From assembly GCF_040207125.1 (NCBI RefSeq), contig NZ_CP157940.1:930001-994000 (forward strand): 64,000 bases of DNA. The letters are read 5' to 3'. Every line of letters begins with the position of its first letter. Position 1 is the stretch's first letter. This DNA comes from Lacrimispora sp. BS-2 (GTDB lineage: Bacteria; Bacillota; Clostridia; Lachnospirales; Lachnospiraceae). A program made the position numbers and the translations under genes. Positions 44,388 through 52,202 of this stretch are shown here, piece by piece. The notes under the pieces are model-generated. The model searched no databases and was not told where the DNA came from. It saw only the letters and a program-made list of their open reading frames with translations.

Positions 44388-45650
44388 ATGACGAAAATTG
44401 ATATTATTTCCGGTTTTCTTGGAGCTGGAAAAACGACTTTTATTAAGAAACTGCTGCAGGAAGCCATTGCCGGAGAGCAGGTTGTCCTGATTGAAAATGA
44501 ATTTGGTGAGATCGGTATTGACGGAGGTTTTTTAAAGGATGCGGGGATCGAGATCCGGGAAATGAATTCCGGCTGTATCTGCTGCTCCCTGGTAGGTGAT
44601 TTCGGTAAATCCCTTGAAGAGGTGCTGACAAAATATCATCCGGACCGTGTGATCATTGAACCGTCAGGCGTTGGTAAATTATCCGATGTCATGAAAGCGG
44701 TTGTTGATGTGGCTTCTGAGGTGGAAGTGACCTTAAACAGTGCCGTCACCATCGTGGATGCGCAGAAATGCAGGATGTACAGAAAGAATTTCGGAGAGTT
44801 CTTCAATAACCAGATCGAGAATGCAGGAACCATCGTATTAAGCCGTACCGATATCGCTCCTTCCGACAAGGTGGATCAGGCAGTCCAGATCATCCGGGAG
44901 CTGAATCCAAAGGCTTCTGTTGTGACGACTTCATGTGAAGAACTGAGCGGTAAACAGCTTTTGGAGATCATAGAACAACCGGATACCATGGCAGAGGATT
45001 TGATGAAAGAAGTGAGAGAACACCGCCATCATCATGAAGAGGGCTGTGGCTGCGGTCATGACCACCATCACGATCATGTGGAAGCATGCGGCTGCGGAGG
45101 TCACCATCATGACCATGAGAAAGAAGAGTGCGGCTGTGGAGGCCACCATCATGACCATGAGAAAGAAGAGTGTGGCTGTGGCGGCCACCATCATGACCAT
45201 GAAGAAGAGGAGTGCGGCTGTGGCGGCCACCATCATCATGACCATGAGGAAAAAGAGTGCGGCTGCGGAGGCCACCACCATGACCATGGAGAAGAAGAGT
45301 GCGGCTGTGGCGGTCATCACCATGACCATGGAGAAGAATGCGGCTGTGGCCACGATCATGACCATCATGCGGATGAAGTATTCAGCAGCTGGGGTCTTGA
45401 GAATGTAGCTCCTATGAGCAAAGAAGAGCTGGACAAAATTCTTGATGAGCTGGCTTATGGAGATGAATTTGGAGATGTACTCCGTGCCAAGGGCATGATT
45501 CCAGGTGAGGAAAAGGGTACATGGCTTTACTTTGATCTGGTTCCGGAGCAATATGAGATCCGAAACGGAGCACCGGAATATACCGGCAAGGTTTGTGTGA
45601 TCGGAGCGAATTTAAAGGAAGAGGAACTTCAGAAGTCCTTTGGAAAATAA
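44388..45650 (+). CDS. COG0523 (CobW/G3E) GTPase with Cys/His repeat tract
   Basis: Metal-handling GTPase of the CobW/YeiR/ZigA group. Residues 9-16 form the P-loop G-F-L-G-A-G-K-T, C63-I-C-C66 is the conserved metal motif, and E-P-S-G is switch II. Between about residues 218 and 328 there are eight modules of C-G-C-G-(G)-H-H-H-D-H plus acidic residues, far more than the simple His-loop of usual members. A CobW C-terminal domain (W-L-Y-F-D-L-V-P) follows. The tract could buffer Zn, Ni or Co. The znu operon nearby and the divergent regulatory region fit zinc homeostasis; the metal is inferred. A TTGACT -35 lies at 44306. Confidence 0.9.
   Translation: MTKIDIISGFLGAGKTTFIKKLLQEAIAGEQVVLIENEFGEIGIDGGFLKDAGIEIREMNSGCICCSLVGDFGKSLEEVLTKYHPDRVIIEPSGVGKLSDVMKAVVDVASEVEVTLNSAVTIVDAQKCRMYRKNFGEFFNNQIENAGTIVLSRTDIAPSDKVDQAVQIIRELNPKASVVTTSCEELSGKQLLEIIEQPDTMAEDLMKEVREHRHHHEEGCGCGHDHHHDHVEACGCGGHHHDHEKEECGCGGHHHDHEKEECGCGGHHHDHEEEECGCGGHHHHDHEEKECGCGGHHHDHGEEECGCGGHHHDHGEECGCGHDHDHHADEVFSSWGLENVAPMSKEELDKILDELAYGDEFGDVLRAKGMIPGEEKGTWLYFDLVPEQYEIRNGAPEYTGKVCVIGANLKEEELQKSFGK
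45043..45370 (+). repeat. Tandem repeat of about 42 bp encoding Cys/His modules
   Basis: Eight in-frame units within the COG0523 gene, each encoding a C-G-C-G motif followed by 4-5 His/Asp residues and two to four acidic residues. Unit length is mostly 42 bp with 3-bp indels. It also makes other frames and the minus strand open over this stretch. Confidence 0.9.
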
Positions 45651-45662
45651 GCAGAATGAAGG

Positions 45663-45712
45663 GACCCCTTACAGGGATACCTATATCCCTGAGAAAAAGG
45701 GTAGGAAAGAGG
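45663..45712 (+). repeat. GTATACC double-hairpin repeat, copy 4 (diverged)
   Basis: CCC-TTA-CAGGG-type first hairpin, then ATACCTATA, then CCCT-N7-AGGG as the second hairpin and the tail GTAGGAAAGAGG. The second stem has changed from TGCCCA/TGGGCA to CCCT/AGGG while staying paired. It lies between the COG0523 gene and the next start. Confidence 0.65.
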
Positions 45713-45717
45713 AAACT

Positions 45718-46671
45718 ATGAGCAACACGGATACAATGGAAGACGACTTTATGCCGGTATTCCTTATAAATGGATTTTTGGAGTCCGGAAAGACCCAGTT
45801 CCTTCAGTTCACCATGGAGCAGGATTATTTTCAATCTGATGAGAAAACGCTGCTGATTGTTTGTGAAGACGGTGAAAGCGAATATGACCAGTCCCTGTTA
45901 AAGCGCACCAAGACAGCAGGTATATTTATAGAGAGTATAGAGGAACTGAACCCGGACAGGCTTTTAGAGCTGGAACTGCTTTATAATCCGGAACGGGTTT
46001 TGATCGAGTGGAATGGAATGTGGAACTTAGATGACCTGAAGCTTCCCGATGATTGGAGAATCTATCAGCAGATCACCCTGATCGATATGTCCACCTTTGA
46101 TTTGTACTCAGCCAATATGAAACCTTTGCTGTATTCCATGGTCCGTAATTCGGAGATGGTCATTTGCAACCGCTGCGACGGAATAGAAGACTTATCCGGT
46201 TACCGTCGGACCCTTAAGGCTATGTGCCCTAAGGGAGAGATTGTATTTGAAGATTCCGAGGGAGAGATCAATGAGATCCCGGAGGAAGATCTTCCCTATG
46301 ATATGAGTGCAGACGTGGTGAGCATTTCACCGGAAGCCTATGGAATCTGGTATATTGATTGTATGGAAAGACGGGACCGTTATGAAGGAAAGACCGTGGA
46401 GTTTACTGCTATGGTTTTAAAGACTCCCGATTTTCCGAAAAATTATTTTGTACCCGGACGTATGGCAATGACCTGCTGCGAGGATGATATGACCTTTTTG
46501 GGCTTTGTCACAAAGGCAAGGGAAGCCAAGGAGCTGGAAACAAAGCAATGGGTACGTGTAAAGGCAAAGATTGCATATGAATTCTGGAAGGATTATGAAG
46601 GAGAAGGCCCTGTATTGTATGCGGAATCTGTGGTTCCGGCTCAGCCAATTAAGGGATATGTGCAGTTTTAG
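45718..46671 (+). CDS. P-loop protein fused to a DUF1980/YcgQ-like domain
   Basis: A 317-residue protein with an N-terminal CobW-like nucleotide-binding region (P-loop G-F-L-E-S-G-K-T near residue 16) and a C-terminal region from about 200 on with R-M-A-M-T-C-C-E-D-D and L-G-F, resembling the metal-binding part of TIGR03943/YcgQ proteins. It lacks the C-x-C-C motif of COG0523 GTPases. Its usual partner, a YcgR-type permease, is not adjacent. It follows the COG0523 GTPase and is likely co-transcribed with it, so the two may act together in metal delivery or efflux. I chose ATG 45718 (after AAAGAGG); the frame upstream is only the repeat. Confidence 0.75.
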   Translation: MSNTDTMEDDFMPVFLINGFLESGKTQFLQFTMEQDYFQSDEKTLLIVCEDGESEYDQSLLKRTKTAGIFIESIEELNPDRLLELELLYNPERVLIEWNGMWNLDDLKLPDDWRIYQQITLIDMSTFDLYSANMKPLLYSMVRNSEMVICNRCDGIEDLSGYRRTLKAMCPKGEIVFEDSEGEINEIPEEDLPYDMSADVVSISPEAYGIWYIDCMERRDRYEGKTVEFTAMVLKTPDFPKNYFVPGRMAMTCCEDDMTFLGFVTKAREAKELETKQWVRVKAKIAYEFWKDYEGEGPVLYAESVVPAQPIKGYVQF

Positions 46672-46716
46672 GAAGAAAAGATTGTTTCCCACAGTATGAT
46701 TTTGGGATGACAGAAA

Positions 46717-46755
46717 GCCGCCCTGCTGACAGAAAATCAGCAGGGCGGCCTTATT
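46717..46755 (+). terminator. Terminator after the COG0523 operon
   Basis: GCCGCCCTGCTGA pairs perfectly with TCAGCAGGGCGGC; only a short CTTATT follows. Confidence 0.7.
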
Positions 46756-47134
46756 GCGTTATGGAGATTATTTTATCTATCCCGAAGTTCAGTAAAATGC
46801 TGCATACACGGGCAAATGGCTCACTTTGTTCGTAGTGGCACCATGAGGCCGCTACACAAACAAGCACCGCCTGATTCCGTATTTATCAATTAAATCTGTC
46901 ATCAGTATAACAAAGTCCGGCTGTTTTTTCTATCCTTTAGAAATGACTTCTCTCTTTTCCTCCATCTTGTTGGAGAAAGTTTCCTCCCCTCATTTGGGAG
47001 CAGGTGTTTGTACTGCTGGAAAAGAACTTGACGGTAAAACTACCCCGCCCTTATACTTAAAACAGTATCGCCGGAGCCATAACAATTTCTCCGGTGAGAA
47101 AATAAAATATGGTATGAACGAATGGAGAAAGAGT
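46756..47134 (+). other. Intergenic stretch, possible decayed coding fragments
   Basis: No gene supported. The minus strand has two short coding-like pieces separated by stops, and the plus strand is open from 46943 into the next gene but without a ribosome site or family match in that part. Confidence 0.4.
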
Positions 47135-48292
47135 ATGGTGGAGATCAAAACAGAATTACCGCAGATATTTGACAGCTTTGCTCAGGCAAGGCAGAATGGA
47201 TTTCTGACAATGAAGAAAATCAAGGATAGTGGAAAGGGGGTGGTCGGGCAGTTCTGTACTTATACTCCTCTGGAAATTTTTATGGCTGCCGATCTGGTCA
47301 GCGTAGGGCTTTGTGCCACCAGTGACGAGACCATACCGGAGGCGGAGAAAGTCCTTCCGGGCAACTTATGTCCACTGATTAAATCCAGTTACGGCTTTGC
47401 CATCACGGATAAATGTCCTTATATGTATTTCTCCGACCTTGTGGTAGGAGAAACCACCTGTGACGGTAAAGTAAAGATGTACGAGCTGCTGGGGCAGATA
47501 AAAAACGTTCATATCTTAGAACTGCCCAAACGGCAGGACACGCCCCAGGCAAAAGCGCTCTGGTATGCGGAGCTTGTGCGGCTTAAAGAGCGGGTGGAAA
47601 AGGATTTCCAGGTTACCATCACCGATGAGAAACTGCGGGAAGCCATCCGCAGGCGCAATGCAGAGCGGAAGGTTCTGAAAGAGCTGTACGAGCTAAGTAC
47701 CATGACACCTCCACCGGTCACCGGCCTGCGACAGCTTCAAATCTTGTTCGGCTCTCAGTTTAAGTTTAGCTGGGAAGAAAAGATTGCGGAGATTAAAAAC
47801 GCAGTGAACAGCATCCGGCAGGCATATGAAGCGGGAGAACGTCCTGTATCGGAACAGGCTCCCCGAATCCTGATCACCGGATGCCCCATAGGCGGTGTAA
47901 CGGAAAAGGTGGTAAAGGTCATTGAGGATGCGGGCGCAGTGGTCGTAGTCTTTGAAAACTGTACCGGTGCCAAGCAGATGGACCGGCAGTGTAAAGAGGA
48001 AGGGGATCCTTTGACCAACATTGCAGATCATTACCTGCAGATCGGCTGTGCGGTGATGACACCGGATACCAACCGTTTTGAATTGCTTGACCGGCTCTGT
48101 GATCAGTTTAGAGTGGATGGCGTGGTGGAAATGACGTTACAGGCCTGTCATCCGTATGCAGTGGAGGCTCATACGGTTAAAATGCATATGCAGAAAAGGA
48201 ACATCCCCTATCTGCAGCTGGAAACAGATTATGGAACAGCAGACATGGGGCAGCTTTCTACCCGGGCAGGTGCATTTGTGGAGATGCTGTAG
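47135..48292 (+). CDS. Double-cubane-cluster / 2-hydroxyacyl-CoA dehydratase-type protein
   Basis: A 385-residue protein of the HgdB/FldB/BcrC family, closest in type to single-gene YjiM-like double-cubane cluster proteins. The N-terminal half has Q-F-C-T-Y-T-P-L-E, G-N-L-C-P-L-I-K-S and G-E-T-T-C-D-G-K cysteines, and the C-terminal half has G-C-P-I-G and M-T-L-Q-A-C-H-P, fitting Fe-S ligation. The adjacent ATPase is its activator. Such pairs perform ATP-driven low-potential reductions of small molecules; the physiological substrate is not known. ATG 47135 is preceded by GGAG. A CoA-transferase gene, expected for a fermentation pathway, is absent. Confidence 0.87.
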   Translation: MVEIKTELPQIFDSFAQARQNGFLTMKKIKDSGKGVVGQFCTYTPLEIFMAADLVSVGLCATSDETIPEAEKVLPGNLCPLIKSSYGFAITDKCPYMYFSDLVVGETTCDGKVKMYELLGQIKNVHILELPKRQDTPQAKALWYAELVRLKERVEKDFQVTITDEKLREAIRRRNAERKVLKELYELSTMTPPPVTGLRQLQILFGSQFKFSWEEKIAEIKNAVNSIRQAYEAGERPVSEQAPRILITGCPIGGVTEKVVKVIEDAGAVVVVFENCTGAKQMDRQCKEEGDPLTNIADHYLQIGCAVMTPDTNRFELLDRLCDQFRVDGVVEMTLQACHPYAVEAHTVKMHMQKRNIPYLQLETDYGTADMGQLSTRAGAFVEML

Positions 48293-48294
48293 GG

Positions 48295-49065
48295 ATGAAA
48301 AAGATAAGTATAGGTATTGATTGTGGTTCTGCAGCATGCAAAGGTGCCCTTCTGCGGGAGGGGGCCTTTGCTTCATTCTGCGTAAAGCCAACTGGCTGGA
48401 GCCCTAAGGAAACGGCGCGCCAGGTACTTGAGGATCTGCTGGAACAGACGGGAACTGTCAGGGAAGATGCATATATTGTTGCAACCGGATACGGAAGGGT
48501 GGGGATTGATTTTGCAGACAAAGCGGTGACTGAAATCACATGTCATGCCCTTGGAGCGGAATATCTCCTGCCTGGAGTACGCACCGTCATTGACATCGGC
48601 GGACAGGACTCCAAGGTGATCTCAGTAAAAAGCGGCAAAGTACTGTCCTTCCAGATGAATGATAAATGTGCTGCGGGTACCGGACGCTTTCTGGAAATGT
48701 CGGCCCACCGCATGGGAGTTGACATTTCCGGCTTTTCTGCATTGCTGGAAGCCGGAAAGAGCTGTACTCTCAGCAGTATGTGTGCGGTTTTTGCCGATTC
48801 TGAAATCGTGTCCCTGCTGGCTGAAGGAAAAAGCAGGGAAGAGATAGCGGGAGGCATTGTTCATTCTGTGGTTTCACGGACAATATCATTGGCCGCCCGC
48901 CTGGAAGCAGAACCTCCCATCCTGCTGACAGGCGGCCTGGCCGGCCTTGATAAGCTGCGGGCCGCATTGGAGCTGCAAATGGGAAATCCTGTTTTCACGT
49001 CTCCTTTATCCCGCTTTGCCGGGGCAGCAGGAGCCGCAGAATGGGGCAGGCAAAAACAAAGGTGA
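48295..49065 (+). CDS. BadF/HgdC-type ATPase activator of the dehydratase-like protein
   Basis: Iron-sulfur ATPase of the acetate/sugar kinase/actin fold that injects electrons into the dehydratase partner. The ATP-binding start is G-I-D-C-G-S-A-A-C-K-G, the second phosphate motif is I-D-I-G-G-Q-D-S-K, and two cysteines (N-D-K-C-A-A-G-T-G and S-M-C-A-V-F-A-D-S-E) supply the bridging [4Fe-4S] cluster of the homodimer. The 256-residue length is normal. It begins 2 nt after the upstream stop, so the pair is co-translated. Confidence 0.93.
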   Translation: MKKISIGIDCGSAACKGALLREGAFASFCVKPTGWSPKETARQVLEDLLEQTGTVREDAYIVATGYGRVGIDFADKAVTEITCHALGAEYLLPGVRTVIDIGGQDSKVISVKSGKVLSFQMNDKCAAGTGRFLEMSAHRMGVDISGFSALLEAGKSCTLSSMCAVFADSEIVSLLAEGKSREEIAGGIVHSVVSRTISLAARLEAEPPILLTGGLAGLDKLRAALELQMGNPVFTSPLSRFAGAAGAAEWGRQKQR

Positions 49066-49098
49066 CAGGCTCGTTAAGGTGTCATCCTCTTCTAAAAA

Positions 49099-49149
49099 CA
49101 GAAAACCAGCGTCTCCTGCCTGACAGGACACGCTGGTTTTCTGTTTTTT
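49099..49149. terminator. Bidirectional terminator between convergent genes
   Basis: CAGAAAACCAGCG with CGCTGGTTTTCTG forms a long stem with a TCCTG/CAGGA extension; T-tracts lie on both strands. Confidence 0.88.
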
Positions 49150-49161
49150 GTTTTTAACGGA

Positions 49162-50571
49162 TTACATTGGAGGAACCGGTGTCGGTCTTGCCGGATCAAA
49201 AACATCAGGAACATTAAATAAGTCCGTTAAGCTGTTGGGATAATAAAACATCCGGTATCCGTCAAGGTTTCTGCGGGCCTGGCGGAAGTAGTCAGTGCCC
49301 ATCTGCATCCAGGTCGGCTTGCTGGCGTCTACGTTACAGAAATAACGGAAGCCAAGGGATTTTAAATATGTAAAACGTTCATTATCATCGGTGTAAGGAG
49401 TCCAGCTTCCGATATCGCTTCCAAAGGGGAAGAGGATAATATCTGTCGGTCCGATCAGGGATTCAACGTTGCGTTCCCATTTGTCACTGTCCGCCTTAAA
49501 ATGCTGCATGGATATGGTTCCCATATTCCGATGGCCCCAGCTGTGGGAGGATAGCTCCCAGCCATGATCCTTTAAGGCCTGTGCCACCTTTGCAGCCTGT
49601 TCCCGGTCTGCTTCATAATTGGGATTGGTGGTCTTATAGGATTCATCTGTCCGATATCCCAGGATCCCGTTATAACCGGTAAATGCCAGGATTCCCCGGG
49701 CTCCCTTGTAGGAAAAGCCGGGATGGGTTTTTATAAAGTCTTCAAGAATCGGTACCAGATCATAGTCGCCAACAGAAACGCTGCCGTCAGCCATTGTCAT
49801 CTCGCAGGTGGGATATCCATCTTCTCCGATGACCATGCGGGTGGCAAACCCGTCGTCCTTCATATATTCGTAATAGCACACATCATCCTGTGATAAGACA
49901 AAAGCTTTCTTTCCCGGAGGAAGCATGATATCACCATAAACGAATTTTGGATTTCCATTCTCATCTTTCGTCTCATAAGCCAGGTCATGGATCTTTACAA
50001 GAACATATCCCTTGTCATACATGGACTGCATCATTTTAAGAAATTCCGATTTGGTGGTCATCATCTGGTTGTAGCCCCCCTGTTTTGAATCCCCGTCAAA
50101 GGCTTTTGAAGTATCCATAATAAGGGAATGGAAAAAAACATGGGTGACATCCTGAGGATTGAACCGTACCAGGGCTTCCTTGGCGGTATTATAACCGGCA
50201 ACTGCAGAAGTCACTTCTTCTCTTGTGCTGAAATCCGGGTCAGACTGGAGAAGACTGATCGCCCCGTCATAATCATATTCCAAAGAAAGGGCTTCTGCCT
50301 GGGAAAGAAGGGCTTTTAATTTCTCTTCGCTGGATGGTTCACTTTCTGTGGCCTCTTCAGGGGAAGAACCTGGTGTTCCGTCTCCGGAAGGAAGCTCTGC
50401 GACTGAAGTATCGGCAGGCAACGCCTTATATTTTAACTTTTTGTTAATCATAATTCCGCATAGAGTCAATACGGTAACGATTAAAATTCCAAGGAGAACG
50501 ATCAGGATAACCTGCATTGTATTGTTCCGGCCTCCGCCAGAATTTCGTCCACGAAAATCATGTCTGTTCAT
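49162..50571 (-). CDS. Membrane-anchored polysaccharide deacetylase-like protein
   Basis: A 469-residue protein with a basic N-terminus, one transmembrane helix (about 19-42), a Ser/Glu/Pro-rich linker and a catalytic domain of the CE4/NodB fold. The metal motif T-F-D-D of typical enzymes reads L-S-Q-D-D-V, and the histidine motif is S-H-S-W-G-H, so the key Asp and His residues are retained but the motif is divergent. Substrate unknown; cell-wall polysaccharide is likely. GAGG precedes the ATG at 50571. It is divergent from the carboxypeptidase gene and ends at a terminator shared with the dehydratase pair. Confidence 0.82.
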   Translation of the reverse strand: MNRHDFRGRNSGGGRNNTMQVILIVLLGILIVTVLTLCGIMINKKLKYKALPADTSVAELPSGDGTPGSSPEEATESEPSSEEKLKALLSQAEALSLEYDYDGAISLLQSDPDFSTREEVTSAVAGYNTAKEALVRFNPQDVTHVFFHSLIMDTSKAFDGDSKQGGYNQMMTTKSEFLKMMQSMYDKGYVLVKIHDLAYETKDENGNPKFVYGDIMLPPGKKAFVLSQDDVCYYEYMKDDGFATRMVIGEDGYPTCEMTMADGSVSVGDYDLVPILEDFIKTHPGFSYKGARGILAFTGYNGILGYRTDESYKTTNPNYEADREQAAKVAQALKDHGWELSSHSWGHRNMGTISMQHFKADSDKWERNVESLIGPTDIILFPFGSDIGSWTPYTDDNERFTYLKSLGFRYFCNVDASKPTWMQMGTDYFRQARRNLDGYRMFYYPNSLTDLFNVPDVFDPARPTPVPPM

Positions 50572-50759
50572 AGCTCAACCTCTTAATTCTGTAGTATTGG
50601 GGCAGTATTGATAGATTTTAAACATACCCGGTACAAGTATAGCATACTTTGTCAGAAGATGAAACGAAAAGATGGTAATTATTTTTGGAAAAAATGGCAT
50701 ATGTACGGGAAGCAGTCCCATACAATGATACAAAGGAATTTTAGGGGATCGTGTATCAT

Positions 50760-51995
50760 ATGAAGAGAGTTACGGCATTTATATTAAGCTGTCTTCTGCT
50801 ATTTTTCTGTTTATGCTTTCCGGCAGCAGGGCAAGAGCCGGATGTGGCGGTAGCCTCGGACATGATTATCCAGGCAGAAGAGGCGAAAAAGGTGAATGAG
50901 TCGGGCGGTCCGGCTTTGCAGTCACCCAGCGCCGTTTTGATGGAAGCGTCAACCGGTCAGATTATCTATGAAAAGAACGCGGATGAAAAAAGGAGTCCTG
51001 CCAGCATCACGAAAATTATGACCTTGATACTTATTTTTGATGCGCTTGATTCCGGCAAAATCAAGCTGACGGATGAAGTGGTGACCAGCGCTCACGCAAA
51101 GTCCATGGGAGGCTCTCAGGTTTTTCTGGAAGAAGGAGAAGTACAGACGGTGGAAACCCTGATCAAGTGCATCGTAATCGCTTCAGGGAATGATGCCTCC
51201 GTAGCCATGGCGGAATACATAGCAGGAACAGAAGATGAATTTGTTCGGATGATGAATGAACGGGCGGCAGGACTTGGGATGACAAACACTCATTTTGAAG
51301 ATTGCTGCGGACTTACCGAATCCGGCACCCATGTGACAACGGCCAGGGATATTGCGGTTATGTCAAGAGAACTGATTACCAAATATCCCCAGATTCATAA
51401 CTATTCCACCATCTGGATGGAGAATATTACCCATGTAACAAAGCAGGGAACAAAGGAATTCGGCCTTTCCAATACCAATAAGCTTTTAAAGATGGCTACG
51501 AATTTTACTGTGACCGGTTTAAAGACCGGCTCCACATCAGTGGCAAAGTATTGTCTTTCCGCAACAGCGGAAAAGGAGGGGGTACGCCTCATTGCTTCCA
51601 TCATGGCGGCTCCGGATTACAAGGTCAGGTTTGCCGATGCCCAGACCCTTTTGAACTATGGATATGCCAACTGCAAGCTGTATGAAGATAAGGAAATGCT
51701 TCCTCTCCCCGAAATGGTGGTGGATAACGGAGTAACGGATCAGGTGACCTTGCAATATGGAGGATCCTTTTCTTATTTAAGCCTTAAGGGAGAAGATTTC
51801 TCCACCATAGAAAAGAAGCTGGAACTGGAACCTTCCATCTCTGCACCGGTAGAAGAGGGACAGAAGGCTGGAAACCTTATTTACACCCTTGGAGGGCAAA
51901 AGATAGGAGAAGTCCCCATCTTAACTGCCGAGGCAGTCAGAGAAGCCAAATTTACCGATTACTTTAAGCGCCTTTGGAGGGCCTTTAATCTGTAA
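50760..51995 (+). CDS. D-alanyl-D-alanine carboxypeptidase (DacF/PBP5-type)
   Basis: Peptidase S11 family enzyme trimming the terminal D-Ala of peptidoglycan stem peptides. A signal peptide (residues ~1-25) is followed by the catalytic domain with S-I-T-K, S-G-N and K-T-G-S, then the PBP5_C-like domain and a C-terminal amphipathic helix. The 411-residue length is normal. ATG 50760 or GTG 50751 could be the start; AGGGG lies upstream of both, and the choice changes only three residues. A strong terminator follows. The symbol dacF is plausible but not certain. Confidence 0.9.
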   Translation: MKRVTAFILSCLLLFFCLCFPAAGQEPDVAVASDMIIQAEEAKKVNESGGPALQSPSAVLMEASTGQIIYEKNADEKRSPASITKIMTLILIFDALDSGKIKLTDEVVTSAHAKSMGGSQVFLEEGEVQTVETLIKCIVIASGNDASVAMAEYIAGTEDEFVRMMNERAAGLGMTNTHFEDCCGLTESGTHVTTARDIAVMSRELITKYPQIHNYSTIWMENITHVTKQGTKEFGLSNTNKLLKMATNFTVTGLKTGSTSVAKYCLSATAEKEGVRLIASIMAAPDYKVRFADAQTLLNYGYANCKLYEDKEMLPLPEMVVDNGVTDQVTLQYGGSFSYLSLKGEDFSTIEKKLELEPSISAPVEEGQKAGNLIYTLGGQKIGEVPILTAEAVREAKFTDYFKRLWRAFNL

Positions 51996-52017
51996 GATAT
52001 TCATGGAATAAACAATG

Positions 52018-52069
52018 CCCTGTAAGCGGTACACAAAAAAGAACCTGTGTACCGCTTACAGGGTATTTT
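52018..52069 (+). terminator. Terminator after carboxypeptidase gene
   Basis: CCCTGTAAGCGGTACACA (52018-52035) pairs perfectly with 52046-52063; TATTTTG follows. Confidence 0.88.
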
Positions 52070-52131
52070 GTCGTATGCTTAAAAGAAAGAGCTGATGTAT
52101 CTTGACGTTTTCTCTTCTTTCTGTAAAAATA

Positions 52132-52160
52132 TTGACGGAAGGCCAAGGAAAGGATAAGAT
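52132..52160 (+). promoter_or_regulatory. Promoter of the two-component system
   Basis: TTGACG (52132-52137), 17 bp, TAAGAT (52155-52160). The predicted start is near 52167, upstream of GTG 52203. Confidence 0.65.
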
Positions 52161-52202
52161 TAGTTAGTGCATGGGAGAAAACGAATCAGGGGAGGAACAC
52201 AG

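Noticed and set aside
44931..45551. Long open frames on the minus strand and in another plus frame over the COG0523 gene
   Set aside because: They are produced by the Cys/His tandem repeat, give low-complexity proteins and have no ribosome site.
46756..47134. Possible glyoxalase-like or regulator fragments on the minus strand
   Set aside because: Only short pieces broken by stops, and no family could be named with confidence.
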